From Lactifluus volemus (taxonomy: Eukaryota > Basidiomycota > Agaricomycetes > Russulales > Russulaceae), in contig WTXI01000010.1 in NCBI GenBank assembly GCA_022376515.1, positions 806,001 to 870,000 of the forward strand: 64,000 nt of DNA. The letters run 5' to 3'. Position 1 is the stretch's first letter; every line of letters starts with the position of its first letter. This document shows positions 46,594 to 58,500 of the stretch, in pieces. The position numbers and the translations under genes were made by a program. The notes under the pieces are model-generated. The model was given only the letters and a program-made list of their open reading frames with translations, ran no database searches and was not told where the DNA came from.

Positions 46594-49428
46594 TTAAGAC
46601 TTACCTCCGCCCACACGGACCATAACCTTCTTCGTGGCCGTGCTGGTTTCGCCCTTGGCTCCCGCGCGACTGAGCGTCGTCAATCTACACGTGACCATCT
46701 TCCTCGTCAACGAATTCGAAAACGCGTATTGCGCCCGTATCTCCTCGCCCTCGCGCGGAATCGTCTTGAGCGGCGGGTCGATACGCTCGATCAACAATCC
46801 GTGCGCTATCGAGTTGACGATCGCCGCCACCTCGGCGTCGAGTGGATCCCGAGGGTTGCCGGCGTGTACAAGTACGTTGAACTCACGCTCCCACTCCCGA
46901 CCCCAGAAGTAAAATCGGTTAACCGCGAAGACGGTCGGGATGGCGTGCGGGGTTGTTGCTGAGCCGACGATGCGGACGGGGATGAATCGCGAAAGCTGGA
47001 CGGTGGCATCTTGGATGAGCGGATCGCGGGGCGAGGACTGCTGCTCCCGCTTCCAGCGCTGATGTTACCATAGAACGGCACGGCCTGCGCGCGCAAACGT
47101 AACATCGCTTCGGGTGTCTGTGCGCGGAGCGCAGATGCACGAAAGGACGAGTGCGATTGCGTTGGGCTTGTTTGGCCTTCTCTACCGTTGTCATTATAAT
47201 TGGAGAGCGTAGATCCAGGGCGGGACGGAGACAGAATGTGGAACACAGGTGCGGGGATCATGCTACGGCTGGGAGGACGCGGGCCTGGAAGCCGAGTCCC
47301 ACCTGGCGTCGTTGCGCGCGGCGGGGTAGTAGGGTCTGGCGACAACGCACGCTGCATTAGAGAGGTGGAAGAAGGGTCATCCTCGTCCCATTGTGCACTC
47401 GACGTGGAGCGAAATTGAGTTCGTGAAGGAGTAGGAATATGTGACGGTGTCTTTGGGCGGGCACGCGAGGATGATGATGGATTCACGCTCGGGGTCTGGG
47501 AACGCGACGGAGGACGTTGAGGGCGTGTCGGGTTGGTAGAGGCGGCTGTGGAAACTGAGGAGGTGATTGGGGACCAGGGACGGGATGAGGCGATAGAGCA
47601 CCTAGAGAGACTTCGTCCGGATGGGGATGAGCCCGATGGTAACTGAGGTGGCGGTGGTCGGCGGAGACGAGGATCTTCGATAACTTTGGTAGAAGAATTC
47701 CAAGGTTGCTTCGTTGGGGTGCTCTTTCCTTTAATAGTGATATTCGGATCCTGATCCGATCTTCTCGTGGACGGAGAAGACTCGGAAGTGAGTGATTGAG
47801 AATATTTGTGGCCAAGTCTTTCAGGTGTCGTTGGTGTCGACGATTGATTGGTACCAAGATGAAAGAGTGAAGATCGGTGTCGAAGGGTTCCTCCTGCTTC
47901 GGTACGCTTCCCTTTGACTTGCTGAGCAACAGTCGGTGACGACTTTCCACCTGTAATCCTTCGTGCAAACTTGCGGAATGGAGAGACTGACCGTGACAAG
48001 GCGCTTGATGCGCTCAGGCTAAGGCTTTTCTTACTGCTCGTAGCACTAGGAGGTGTGAGATATCCATTGCGACTCTTCGTCTTGGAGGTCGGGCCCGAGG
48101 CAACCGACCCGCTGTCGCTTGGTGTAATCTCCTCTTCTCCCGTCAATATCCTGCGTACCGCCTCCATTTCAGCATCCGTCCGAGTGATACGCTCCCTGAG
48201 TTGTTTCCATCGTTGGGTAGAATCGGCATGTCGCCGAAGGCACTCGCCATTCTTTGTTACGCGTTCCTGAACACCCTTGTCAATTATAGAGAGAACTTTG
48301 GTGGTGGCGGGCATGTAGTGTCTGGGAACAAGGTCAGCCAGGTATGATCTTTCACAACCGGCTATAGCGCGTACTTCTTCTTGGCCTCATATGAATCAAG
48401 CAGTGACTGAAATACCTCCATGTTCAGTGGGGAGTTTTGGGATCGCACTGAAGCCATAGATGTCAAAGAGGAGGACGCGGATATCGAATCATCAGGCCCG
48501 TATCGTTGGAATTGCCAAATAAAGTCCTTTGGAGCACATTGTCAATCTGGCGCGATACGTGATCACCTAGTGCTGCTCACTTGACATCGGTTGATAGCCT
48601 TTTCGAGGCTTGACATCATCCCATCCGCTTGATCGGTGACAGTTCGGAATACGGTCAACCACCTGTCCTCCTTCAGTTCTTCTCGTAACACCTCGCTCTC
48701 TTCCTGCACGCTCTCCCATTCAGCCAAGAATGTGGCATGCTTCCGGACAAGTAAATCATGCTCAGTGGGTTCCTCGGTGGAGGCCTCGGTGGTTGGCGTG
48801 GACGAGGTTTGTAAAACGGGCTCAATACAGTCATTCACAACCTTCACCCCGCGCGCGGCAGATTCGAGGCGCTCATCGAGTGCCATAAGAGCTTCGTCAA
48901 TCACGGTGGTGGCGGCAGCAAGGTCGCCGGAGGACTGCGACTTGTGTCTTAGCTCTTGAATCTCTGATCAGAAGCATCGGATTAACTCGATTGCGGGTGG
49001 AAATCAAGGAGAGAGACATGCCAAATATACGCGTCTGTATGTCGGAGATGATGTAGAAGAGTTCCGTCATGCGAGTTGAGATGGCAAGTAATTGTAATTC
49101 GCTTGGGACAAGAATTGATCCGACTGTACCAGTAAAAGTGGTAGAGAGACTCACTCGTGGCGCTTCCCATCACCATTACTTTCTGACAAGACGCGACCCG
49201 GTGTGATGGTAACATTCTCTGTTGGGTAGAAGAGTGAGCTGATCGCGCCTTTGTTAGCAATAAATCGGACTAACCTTCATCGGCTTGACTGAAAGAGAGC
49301 TGTGACGAGGAAGCGGAAGGATTAGATGAAGGTTCGGGGGAGGAAGATGCGCTAGCTGTGTGGAAACTGATTGATGACGCGGAATGTACACTTGAGGCCC
49401 TGGAAGTTGTAACACTGAGAGTTGTCAT
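46594..49428 (-). CDS. Kar9-like protein with C-terminal GAR-type microtubule domain
   Basis: The start at 49428 gives MTTLSVTTSRASSVHSAS. A coiled, spectrin-like N-terminal half follows (IDEALMALDERLESAARGVK, ATFLAEWESVQEESEVLREE), then KVLSIIDKGVQERVTKNGE and a long Ser/Pro-rich disordered region. The C-terminus is a GAS2-related/GAR-like domain: NRFYFWGREWERE, NVLVHAGNPRDPLDAEVAAI, AHGLLIERIDPPLK, EIRAQYAFSNSLTRKMVTC and KKVMVRVGGG, stop at 46594. Proteins of this build in basidiomycetes are assigned to the Kar9 karyogamy family, which links microtubule plus ends to actin cables and orients spindles and nuclei. One base appears to be missing near 47040, between the Ser-rich region and the block before the GAR domain. 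Several introns lie upstream of 48315. Confidence 0.75.
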
Positions 49429-49942
49429 AATAAGGAGAGAAAAGAAGAGAGACTGAGTTGGGTATTAGAAAAAGAGAAAAAAAAAAGGTAAAGGTGACTG
49501 GTGATGTGAAAAAGGGAGGATCCGTGGGCGTGGAGCGATGAGCCGAAGGGACACAACGAGGATCCCTCGAGCACTCGAGAGCGGGCTGCCGATGAGCGAG
49601 CAGCGGTGACGGCAAAGAGACAAACCGAAGTTGTGTATGGGCTCTGACCGGTCTCGAGCGGACGTGGTTTCGATGGTCAAACCGACATTCAACGTTCAAC
49701 GTTAAACGTTCAACCTTTTTTTTTTGATTCCAATTGTGCGTTTATAATCCGGCCCGTTTATCCGTCTTACTCCCGCAACTCATCTCCCTCGGCTATAGCA
49801 TACATCGTCACGACAACGGTTAGTTCACATGGAATGACAGAGGAACGTTCACTCCAAGTTACGCACACGGTGACCATCAATGATATGTGAAGTGTTTGGT
49901 GATATACTAACTTAGACATCCTAGTCAATGACGTCACTCTCT
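49429..49942. other. Promoter region of the Kar9-like gene
   Basis: Lies between the Kar9-like start and the RED stop, both on the minus strand. It contains an A10 run near 49479, the AACGTT triplet repeat at 49691-49711 and a T10 run after it. No gene was recognised. Confidence 0.4.
49691..49711. repeat. Three AACGTT palindromes at 7-bp spacing
   Basis: AACGTT at 49691, 49698 and 49705, separated by one base each. It lies about 265 bp upstream of the Kar9-like start codon. It could be a tandem operator or a short satellite. Confidence 0.4.
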
Positions 49943-51284
49943 CTATTTGGTCTTCCCCTTTCGTTTCTCGTTTCTCGCCTTTCTTTTTTTCTCCTTCTCT
50001 ACTGCCTCATCCATCGCCAGGAATTCGCGGATCGACGGCATTGCAGAGGAAACCAGAGGCACAAGTGTCGCCGATGGTTCCTCTTCAGTTTCGATCCTAG
50101 TTTCTGGAACAGTTGTAGCCGCGACTTTCGATGGGGTCACTTCTGCCTCTGGTTCCACCGCACCGCCGAACCAATCTCGGACCAACGGAGTAGGCGCATC
50201 CTCTTCCCGGGCAACTGACGGCCCTGGCTGAGGTACTTCTTCTTGACCTGTGTCCGAGTTGTCATCATCCGACCCGAGGTCTATACCCTTATACTCCCCC
50301 GCATCTGCGAATATGTCAAAGTCATCTTCCACAGGTTCAGGCTCTATTGAGTGGTGAGGCCCAGCGTTTTTCTCTATAGGTGGTGTTGCATCGTCTTTCG
50401 AACCAGTCTGCTCTCCGATGTTCGTGGCAGAATGTTCGACTTTCCGCTTCTTTTTCTTGGGCTCTCCGCTTCCCTTCTTCTTCGCCTTTTTGGTGGCGGA
50501 AGCGCCGATTGGTTTGAATCCGATCGGACGAAACTTGGACGAGTCCGGGCGGTTTTCAGCCACGGCTTCCTCCTTTGGTTGTTTCAAATTGTCCTCGTTT
50601 GTACGCTTTTCCTTCAATTCTTTGATAATATCTGCCCGCGAACGTTTTTCCAGGGGAGGAGCCGTAGATGTGGAGGCTGCCTGCATAAACACGTCTTCGA
50701 GTGCCTCGTCATCCTGCTTAGACGACACAGAAGCGAGACGAGCCCTGTTTTGTTCGAGGAGAGCAAAGTCAAGTCCCTTGACTAGAATGGAATGATCCGA
50801 GTCGCCACCAAGGTAACGCCGTTGTGCATCCACCTGTACAAAGTCATGATCAATGTATGTGTGAGGAAAGAAGAAATGGGGTACATACTGCTGCCCTGTC
50901 TTCATTCTCTGCATTCCTTTTCTCAAACTCCTCTAAAATGGCCTCGATTTGGGCATAGTCACCTTCTTTACCTGCCCTTCGCTCTTCTGCACGGTCACGA
51001 TAGGTTTCAGATGCTTTCTTGACCTTACGAGGTTTGAATGCAGGTTCGGAAGAAGAGATTACTTTCCTGCGCAAAAGTCGGGTGTGTTGGTTGAAAGGTT
51101 GGGTCTATGCACATTGACTCACGCTTTTGGCTTGGTATTGGCGTGAAGGAGAGAGCCACGCGAAGCAGGGGTTGGGCGTGATGTAGACTTTTCCGTTTGT
51201 ATGAGATCTCTGAAAGCGTCCTATAACTAAGTTCAATGTCATTTTTTAGAACAGAAAAAGATAATGAATGTGCACCTGGTTCAT
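49943..51284 (-). CDS. RED: RED/IK-family spliceosomal protein
   Basis: Exon 1 is just nine bases (MNQ, ATG at 51284). Later exons give DAFRDLIQTEKSTSRP, then the RED N-terminal domain: SETYRDRAEERRAGKEGDYA, FEKRNAENEDRAA, and after an intron VDAQRRYLGGDSDHSILVKG LDFALL. The C-terminal half is charged and disordered with a nuclear-type basic patch (KKAKKKGSGEPKKKKRK) and acidic stretches, ending KRKARNEKRKGKTK at 49943. RED (IK) partners SMU1 and joins the spliceosome at the pre-B/B stage. Animal RED carries RE/RD dipeptide repeats in the middle; these are not evident here, as is common in fungi. No frame break was seen. About 150 bp separate it from the divergent acyltransferase gene. Confidence 0.88.
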
Positions 51285-51432
51285 GGTGTGTGGGAACGAG
51301 TGTAGTTACGTAATTAAACGGGGTCGATTAAAGAAATCACCGGTACCCGTGACTGCCAAGAGCTGCTTGATGATCAACTACTCTTGACTGTGATCCCGAG
51401 TGGGCGCTGCTCGCCCTTTCTTTCAAACCAAC

Positions 51433-53594
51433 ATGCAGTCAACGTGGGTCTTCTTCTTCTCTTTCTCCTGGGTCCCAAACTCCAAGTTATCCTAGTTTGA
51501 CTGTGCCCTCCGTGACTCTTGCCGACAATAACCTAGAGATCCCTCTCAAGGCTCCAGATTCCGCAACTGGCTCGATAACCCCTGCCAAAGTTATGACACC
51601 CAAGGAAAATAACAAGAAGCCCAAGGCTGCCGTCGTGTTCGTACCCAGGCTATCCCACTTTGATATCGAAAACGAGAATTCAAATACCAACGAGTTTAGG
51701 GTGTGTCTTGGCTTTCCGTGCGCCATACGAGTTCTCATTCTTGCTTAGGGTTTCTTCACGCTCTTTTGGATATCACTCTTCATATGGACCATACGGACAT
51801 ACATTCGAAGTATAGAAACACATGGCGCTCCGCTCAACTTGCAGTTCGCCTCCATGTTTTCAAGAGACGCCCGCACATTAGCGCTCAGCGATGCAGTGCT
51901 TGTCTCGAGCACTGTAATTTGCGTTCCATTCGCAAAGGCAGTTAGTCGAGGGTGGATCAGATATTATTGGACAGGTGTTGTCCTCCAGCATGTACTTCAA
52001 ACATTCATCCTTCTTGCCGCAATCACGTGGACTTTCAATCGGTGCGCATCTACTTTATTTGCTGCCCTGACAAGCTGATCGCATATCCAATAGCCAATGG
52101 CCCTGGGTGCAATCCGGTTTCTTGACTCTCCATACATTCGTGCGTATTTCGACTGCCTTGATTCGTATTCCGCCTAATTTCCTCCCAATCTATCAGGCCA
52201 TGATCATGAAGATGCATTCTTATATGGCAACGAATGGCTCCTTACACTACGTCTCTCAGCAATCTGCGGCGATCCTGGAACAGCTTCGTGATGCGACGTC
52301 TCGGGTTGGTGGTTGGGAGAGGGCCATCTCCGACGCGAAGAAGCGCCGAGAGGACCTTGAGCGAGAAGCGGACTCAAACAAGAGTGGTACCGAGACAAGG
52401 TCGTTGTCATCTGGCACTCTAGAGTTGCCTGAAGCCTCGTACGAAGAAGTGCCCGACACCACTTCTCTTCGCAGGCGCCTCGCCCAAATAACTGGGTCAA
52501 CTACTGTGTTGGACGATGAGAAACCTAAAGGCGTGGCATCTCATCCACTCGTAGATCATCCAGATCCACAGATCTCGGCCCTTGCTACGGAATATTCAGA
52601 GCTCGAATCCGAGCTGGTTAGCTCGGGCCCACAACGCGTGCGCTGGCCGGAGAATATCACGTTCAAAAACTTTGCAGTATATCAACTTATCCCATCGCTC
52701 GTATATGAGCTCGAGTTTCCCCGCACACAGAGGTTCGTCCTGGTCGCTGGTTGGGTACTTATGATTGATTTTGTTGCTCGAAGAATCCGACCCTTATACT
52801 TGTTTGAAAAGACCGTCGCGACATTTGGCACCTTTCTTCTGCTTTATACTATCACCGAGACGTTCATTTTACCTTACACTCATCCGAGCCCGGAGCAGTC
52901 CTTCACGAGGACGTTGCTGGACCTGTCGCTACCATTCATGTTAACATATCTGCTTTTATTCTACATCGTATTTGGTGCGTCAAGTCGTGGCACAGAGCCA
53001 CAATGTGACTGACAAGATACTCTCAGAGTGCATATGCAACGGATTCGCTGAGCTTTCGTAGTACGTGAATCTTTGCCTGTGGTCATCCGCTTCTAACCTT
53101 TCTCAGTTTCGCCGATCGCGGTTTTTATGAGGACTGGGTAATCAGACCCTTTTTTTTTCAAACTTGGTGCTGAGTATGCAACACAGTGGAACTCAACTTC
53201 TTGGGATGAATTCTCCCGAAAGTGGAACAAGCCTGTGCACAACTTCTTGCTGCGACATGTCTACGCGTCGACCATCAGCTCGTACCAATTATCGCGCTCG
53301 CGCGCCATGTTGGTCACATTTCTTCTCTCCGCGGCAGCCCACGAACTGGTCATGGCCGTAGTCACAAAGAAGTTACGGTGAGCTCTAGCTAAACTTCCGT
53401 CCTTTTTATTTGTGAAGCGATTAATCTGTTCGAACAGATTATATATATTTTTATTGCAACTCGTCCAGATCCCTATGATCGCTGTCGCACGGGCGCCGGC
53501 AATCAAGCGTAACAAGTTCTTTGGCAACGCGATAATCTGGTTGGCGTTATATGCGGGTTTCCCGTTGCTGTGCGTAGCGTACGTATTTTACTGA
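51433..53594 (+). CDS. Sterol O-acyltransferase (ARE/ACAT, MBOAT family)
   Basis: ER enzyme that esterifies sterols with fatty acyl-CoA for storage in lipid droplets. Visible: an N-terminal Ser/Pro-rich cytosolic part (LSPGSQTPSYPSLTVPSVTL), membrane spans from FFTLFWISLFIWTIRTYI, a QWPWVQSGFLTLHTF block, KMHSYMATNGSL, and FKNFAVYQLIPSLVYELEFP. The signature FYEDWWNSTSWDEFSRKWN spans an intron. The catalytic His lies in AAAHELVMAVVTKKL. It ends LYAGFPLLCVAYVFY at 53594. About eight introns; all joins after 51480 keep frame. The start is not resolved: the ATG at 51433 is out of frame with the Ser-rich part, so an upstream exon or base error is likely. Part of its 3' half is duplicated at 54440-55350. 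Confidence 0.88.
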
Positions 53595-53754
53595 GACTTT
53601 GACTTGTGTCGGGGTTTTTCTTTCTTTAGTATCTTGCGATGTTGCTTAATACCTACCGTAATAACATTTGAAAAGGGCGTCCTGTGAAGTTTCCAAAAGC
53701 TTGGATCCTCATCTATGTATCAGCTCTGAGCGTGACATGGTGCAGAACAGGGTG

Positions 53755-54200
53755 CCATAGTTGGCAGTGCAGACGTCCTGGTTACATCGAGGCCCAACAA
53801 CTCTTCGGCCTCTCCCATGGGCCTTCCTTCTCTCTCTCTTCAAACGCTACCCAGATGGCCCCGGTTTCCGAGCTACTAGTACGTAGGCCATGTCTTCGTA
53901 GACCTAGCAATATCTGGATTGCGGCAAGCATGAGACGCGGCTCGATCTTACAAAGTTTGCATACGGGTCAAATTGGGCTACAGTATATATGATCAGAGTT
54001 TCTAACTAAATACTATAATCTAACTACGTCTCAAGAATTTACTCACGAGGTGCACCCACCTGTGGCCTTAATCCTGACTTTTCCTTCCTTTGATAAGGCT
54101 CTTTGCTTTGGTGACATACGTATTTCTACTAACACTCTACGACTGTTCACTTTGACAGCTAAAGAATATGGTTGTTGAAGTAGGATGTGTGAAATCGAAG
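53755..54200 (+). pseudogene. Fragment of the 3' end of the NLR gene
   Basis: About 53880-54190 aligns to the end of the downstream NLR gene and its 3' flank (60945-61250): the CGACCTAGCAATATCTGG string, GAGACGCGGCT, then TACGGGTCAAATTGGGCTAC. It holds the last ~45 codons of the NLR. The preceding 53640-53870 aligns to 55320-55545, the region just upstream of the NLR start. So the body of an NLR copy, more than 5 kb, is missing between them. Confidence 0.75.
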
Positions 54201-54439
54201 GAAGTGCGATGCCTGTTATATAATCCTTCCTGTTTTCGGTTTCTCTAATTTGCACGCATCAGCCAGCTCACGCACCATTCACCACCACCAGCCCAGATTA
54301 GGCACGACAAAATAAACGATTTTGTTCCCTAACCCATGCAGTTCATGTGACTATGCAAACCTACAAATTTGAACAAGAATATACTGCTGAATGGCCACAG
54401 CTGGGGATTCGAGAAGCACACTCAAGGCCGTCGGGATGA

Positions 54440-55350
54440 ATATTTTAAAACCAGTGCATCAACTTATCCCGACACTCCTATATGAGTTTGAGTTTCCCCA
54501 CACACAGAGGTTTGTCCTGGTCGCTGCGCTGGATGCTTCCAATTGATTTTGTTCCGCGCAGAATCCGACCCTTATAATACGTGTTTGAAAAGACTGTTGC
54601 AACATTTGGCCCCTTTGTACTATCACCGAGACGTTCATTTTACCTTACATTATTTTATACCGTATTTGGTGCGTCAAGTCGTAGCACAGAGCCGCAATGT
54701 GACTGACAAGATGCTCCCAGAATGTATATGCAATGGATTCGCTGAGCTTTCGTAGTACGTGAATCCTGCTGTGGTCATAGGCTTCTAACCTTTTTCTCAG
54801 TTTCACCGATCGCGGTTTTTATGAGGACTGGGTAACTAGCCCCATTTCTTTTTCTAGCTTGGTGCTGAGTACGGCCACAGTGGAACTCAACTTCTTGGAT
54901 GAATTCTCCCGAAAGTGGAACATGCCTGCGCACAGTTTCCTGCTGCGACACGTCTACCCGTTGGCCATCAGCTCGTACCAATTTTCGCTCTCGCGCGCCA
55001 TGTTAGTCACATTTCTTTTCTCCGCGGCAGCCCACGAACTGGTCATGGCCGTAGTCACCAAGAAGTTACGGTGTGCTCTAGCCAAACCTCCGCCCTTTTT
55101 ATTTGTGAAGCGATTAATTTGTTCGAACAGAATTACGTATATTTGCATTGCAAGTCATCCAGATTCCTATTATCGCTGTCGCACGGGCACCGGCAATCAA
55201 GCGTAACAAGTTCTTTGGCAACGCGGTTGGCGTTCTACGCGGGTTTCCCGTTGCTGTGCGTAGCTTACGTATTCCACGGACACTTTGACTCGTGTTGGGG
55301 TTTCTTCAGTATCTTGCGATATCGCTTAATACCTACCGTAATAACATTTG
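54440..55350 (+). pseudogene. Truncated second copy of the sterol O-acyltransferase
   Basis: It begins around the CATCAACTTATCCC string matching 52682 and follows the complete gene through GGTTTTTATGAGGACTGG (the FYEDW codons), the HEL block and the final intron to the C-terminus. Compared with 52680-53594 it has lost about 80-100 bp around 54600-54660, one G in the exon after FYEDW, and has a changed acceptor region near 55130. It has no 5' half, so it cannot make an active enzyme. Intron positions are kept, so this is a DNA-level duplicate. Confidence 0.82.
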
Positions 55351-55554
55351 AAATGGACGCCCATGAAGTGGTCACAAGCTTGGATCCTCATCTGTGCATC
55401 AGCCCTGAGCGTGAGGTGGCGCGGAACAAGGTGCCTTAGATGGCAAAATTCAAACAGCATGGTTATCTCGAGGCCCAACAACTTTCTTAGCCTCTCCCAC
55501 GGGTCTTTCCCTTCCCACTCTCTTCACACGCTACCCAGATGACCTCGGATCCGT

Positions 55555-58500
55555 ATGCCAAAGTCTCCTCTCCCCTATCTCGCTATTAACCATTGCTACA
55601 GTTCTCAAATCTCCGACGTAAGGCATAGCCCTCGCGCTCAGGTCACCGAAACGCAACCAGCCTCACATCCGCTCCGGGTGACTGGTACGTACTACCTTTG
55701 TGGTCATGCTCTGAGAGGTACAAATATCTTTCCCCCGCCAGTCGTCAGAGCGCGCAACGTTCCGCGTCTCAAGACCCTCCTCTGGAGGAAAGGAAAATTT
55801 TATGTCACTGTGACTGACGGGGCGACAACGAGCCAGACACGATCTGTGCAGAGAAGGGGGAACCATGTAGAATGGAATGAGAATCTCGATGCTTTGTGGG
55901 AAAATCTCTGATTTTTATTTCTATTTGTAGCTGAGATCTCCAGCAGCGCTGTACAGTGGCACTCTCATCTCACAGTATCCCTGTATGCGGAAAGGACCAC
56001 ACCGAATGACATCCTTATCGGAAGTCAGAAGATAGACTGTGAACCACCTCGCGGTTCGTCTCACGATTTTTTTGGAATTCTTTTTCGTGATTCTGGCTGA
56101 GCACCCGACAAGTAGAACTCGGCATTGTTTTCGACGACGCTGACGGACATCCTAGACAGACAAAAGAGCCGGCCACAGTCTTAACGGTCACAGTGTCATC
56201 AAACGCAAGTTCCTCTCGGAGAACGACAGTCAACTCCCCGAGTCTCAGAATGGACAGCCCTCTCACTGAAGGTGGCGTTACGCGTCCTATTGTCAATCTA
56301 ACACTGATTGCGCACCCGATGGCAGTTACCGCTCCTATAACTGATTTTTCCAGGACGGGTGATCTTTTCGTTGACAACGGCACTCCTGTGGAAACAGTGC
56401 CGGATAGCCAGACGGGATTGTCGCGTCATCCCGATCGCGCTAAGGAAGCTATGTGTACGATGAAGGCATGGATAAGTGCCGTTCATGTTATGAAGCACGT
56501 GATGGACACAGTCAGTCCAATCGTCAAAGAAGTACAATCCCATACCTTTTTTCTCTACTATTCAGAGCTAACTGCTGTCCCTCAGCGTGCCTGCTCGGCG
56601 TGGACTCAGCTCTCCAATATTCCCGAGGTCCGCATCCTTGCCTTGTTGGATGATATGGAACATTCACCCCTTTTTTTTCTTGACTCGCCGGCAGACTTCA
56701 GTACACCGGTTACAGCGTGACGACAATGTCCGAACATTATTTAAGGTTATAATGGATGCATTTCAATTTGCAAATGAGGCGGAAGTTTTGAGGAACATCC
56801 AGCCGGCGTCCACCCAAGCAAAAATGCTCGATGAGATGCTACAGTGCGTCTCCGAATGTGCCAATTTTATCAAATCGTATGCCTTTACAGGGCCGCTTGC
56901 GACAAAGCATGTACAAGTCGGTACGTCGTCTTGACCTCTCTCGTTGCTCATTATCAACATGTGATTTTCAGGAAAGCAGGCTTCAAAATCTGTCGAAGTC
57001 CTCCAAACTACGCTCGCCCAACTACGAAGACTAGGAGAAACGTTCCCCACACATGTTGCTGTCACCGCTGTGCTTCTATCCCCCAAATCCGGAATGATGT
57101 GAAAACAGAGGCAATTGATATATCGAACCTAGCACCAGAAGCTGGTGCGTCATTCTGATTGTCCCAAGATCATCATCTGACAAGAGGAAAACAGAATTGA
57201 GCGACATAGTCGGGAAAAGCAAAGACCCCCTTTTGGGAGGATGGCGATTCGTTGATAGGAAGGGCTGTCATCGAAACACACGGAAAGAGTTTCTGGACCA
57301 CATCGTCAAGTGGGTAAAGAATCCCGAATCCGAACGTGGCCTCGTTCTTCTTGGCCAGGCAGGCACGGGAAAGTCCTCAATTGCGCATGAGATCGCCCTT
57401 CACTTTGACGAGACGTATCTCGGTTCCTATGTTGCCTTTGTGCGGAAGGAGAAACCCAAGGACTCGGCTTATCATTTCTTTACGACGCTTGCCCGTGAGC
57501 TCTCCGATCGCTATCCTCTGTTCAAGATCGCCCTCATGAGGGCCATTGCGAGTAATTCGTCTCTTCGTACCACCCGAGACTATCGTAGACTCTTTAAATG
57601 GCTCCTCCTTGAACCACTCAAGAAGTTACTACTTGTTGATCCAATTCTCATCATCGTCGATGGGTTGGATGAGAGTGGTGTCACAACTGGCGACAACGGA
57701 CTCCACACGTTTCTTGCCCAACGTCTCATCGACCTCCCGCCAAACCTCCGCATACTCATCACCTCGAGGTCAGAAGATGGTATCGGGCGTGTTTTCGCCA
57801 ACGCGCAGTCCGTCCGTACACTCTACATGGATGACGCTCAACTGGCTGCCAATACGGAACAAGATATTGGCTTGTATTTTCAGATCGAGCTCCGCGAGGA
57901 CGTGTTCAAGGACCATGGTAGCAAACTAGTGCAGGCATCAGAGGGCCTGTTCCAGTGGGCAGCCGTTGCATGTGGGTTCATAAACGGCAGTGATGAGCTC
58001 GGCCTTAGCGACAACGAATGTGTACGTCGCTTGTTGGGACGCCTCGATGGAGAAGGTCCGTTAGACAAGCTGTACAAAGAAGTTCTTCAGGAATACTTCA
58101 AACGAGATGAAGCACGGGATCTATTTCGGTCCATCATGGGTCAGCTTTTTGCTGCGATGGAACCCCTCTCCATCAATTCTTTGATTACGCTGCGACGGCA
58201 CGCACCCACAGTTCACCCCGAAGACTCCAATCTGGTTCTTAAACTTCTCCGCCGCCTTGGCTCGCTGCTCAGTAACGTCACTGTATCTGATCAAACGCGT
58301 CCCATCGTCCCCCTCCATACATCATTCCGTGACTTTCTGACGAGTAACACGAGCAACGTGTTTTATGTCGATCTCGCGGATGCTCACCATCAGTTGATAC
58401 ACTCATGCCTTGATTTAATGCTTGATGAGCTCAAATTCAACATCTGCAAACTCGAGTCATCATATCTCGCTAACAGCGAGGTCCCAGACTTGGATCCTCG

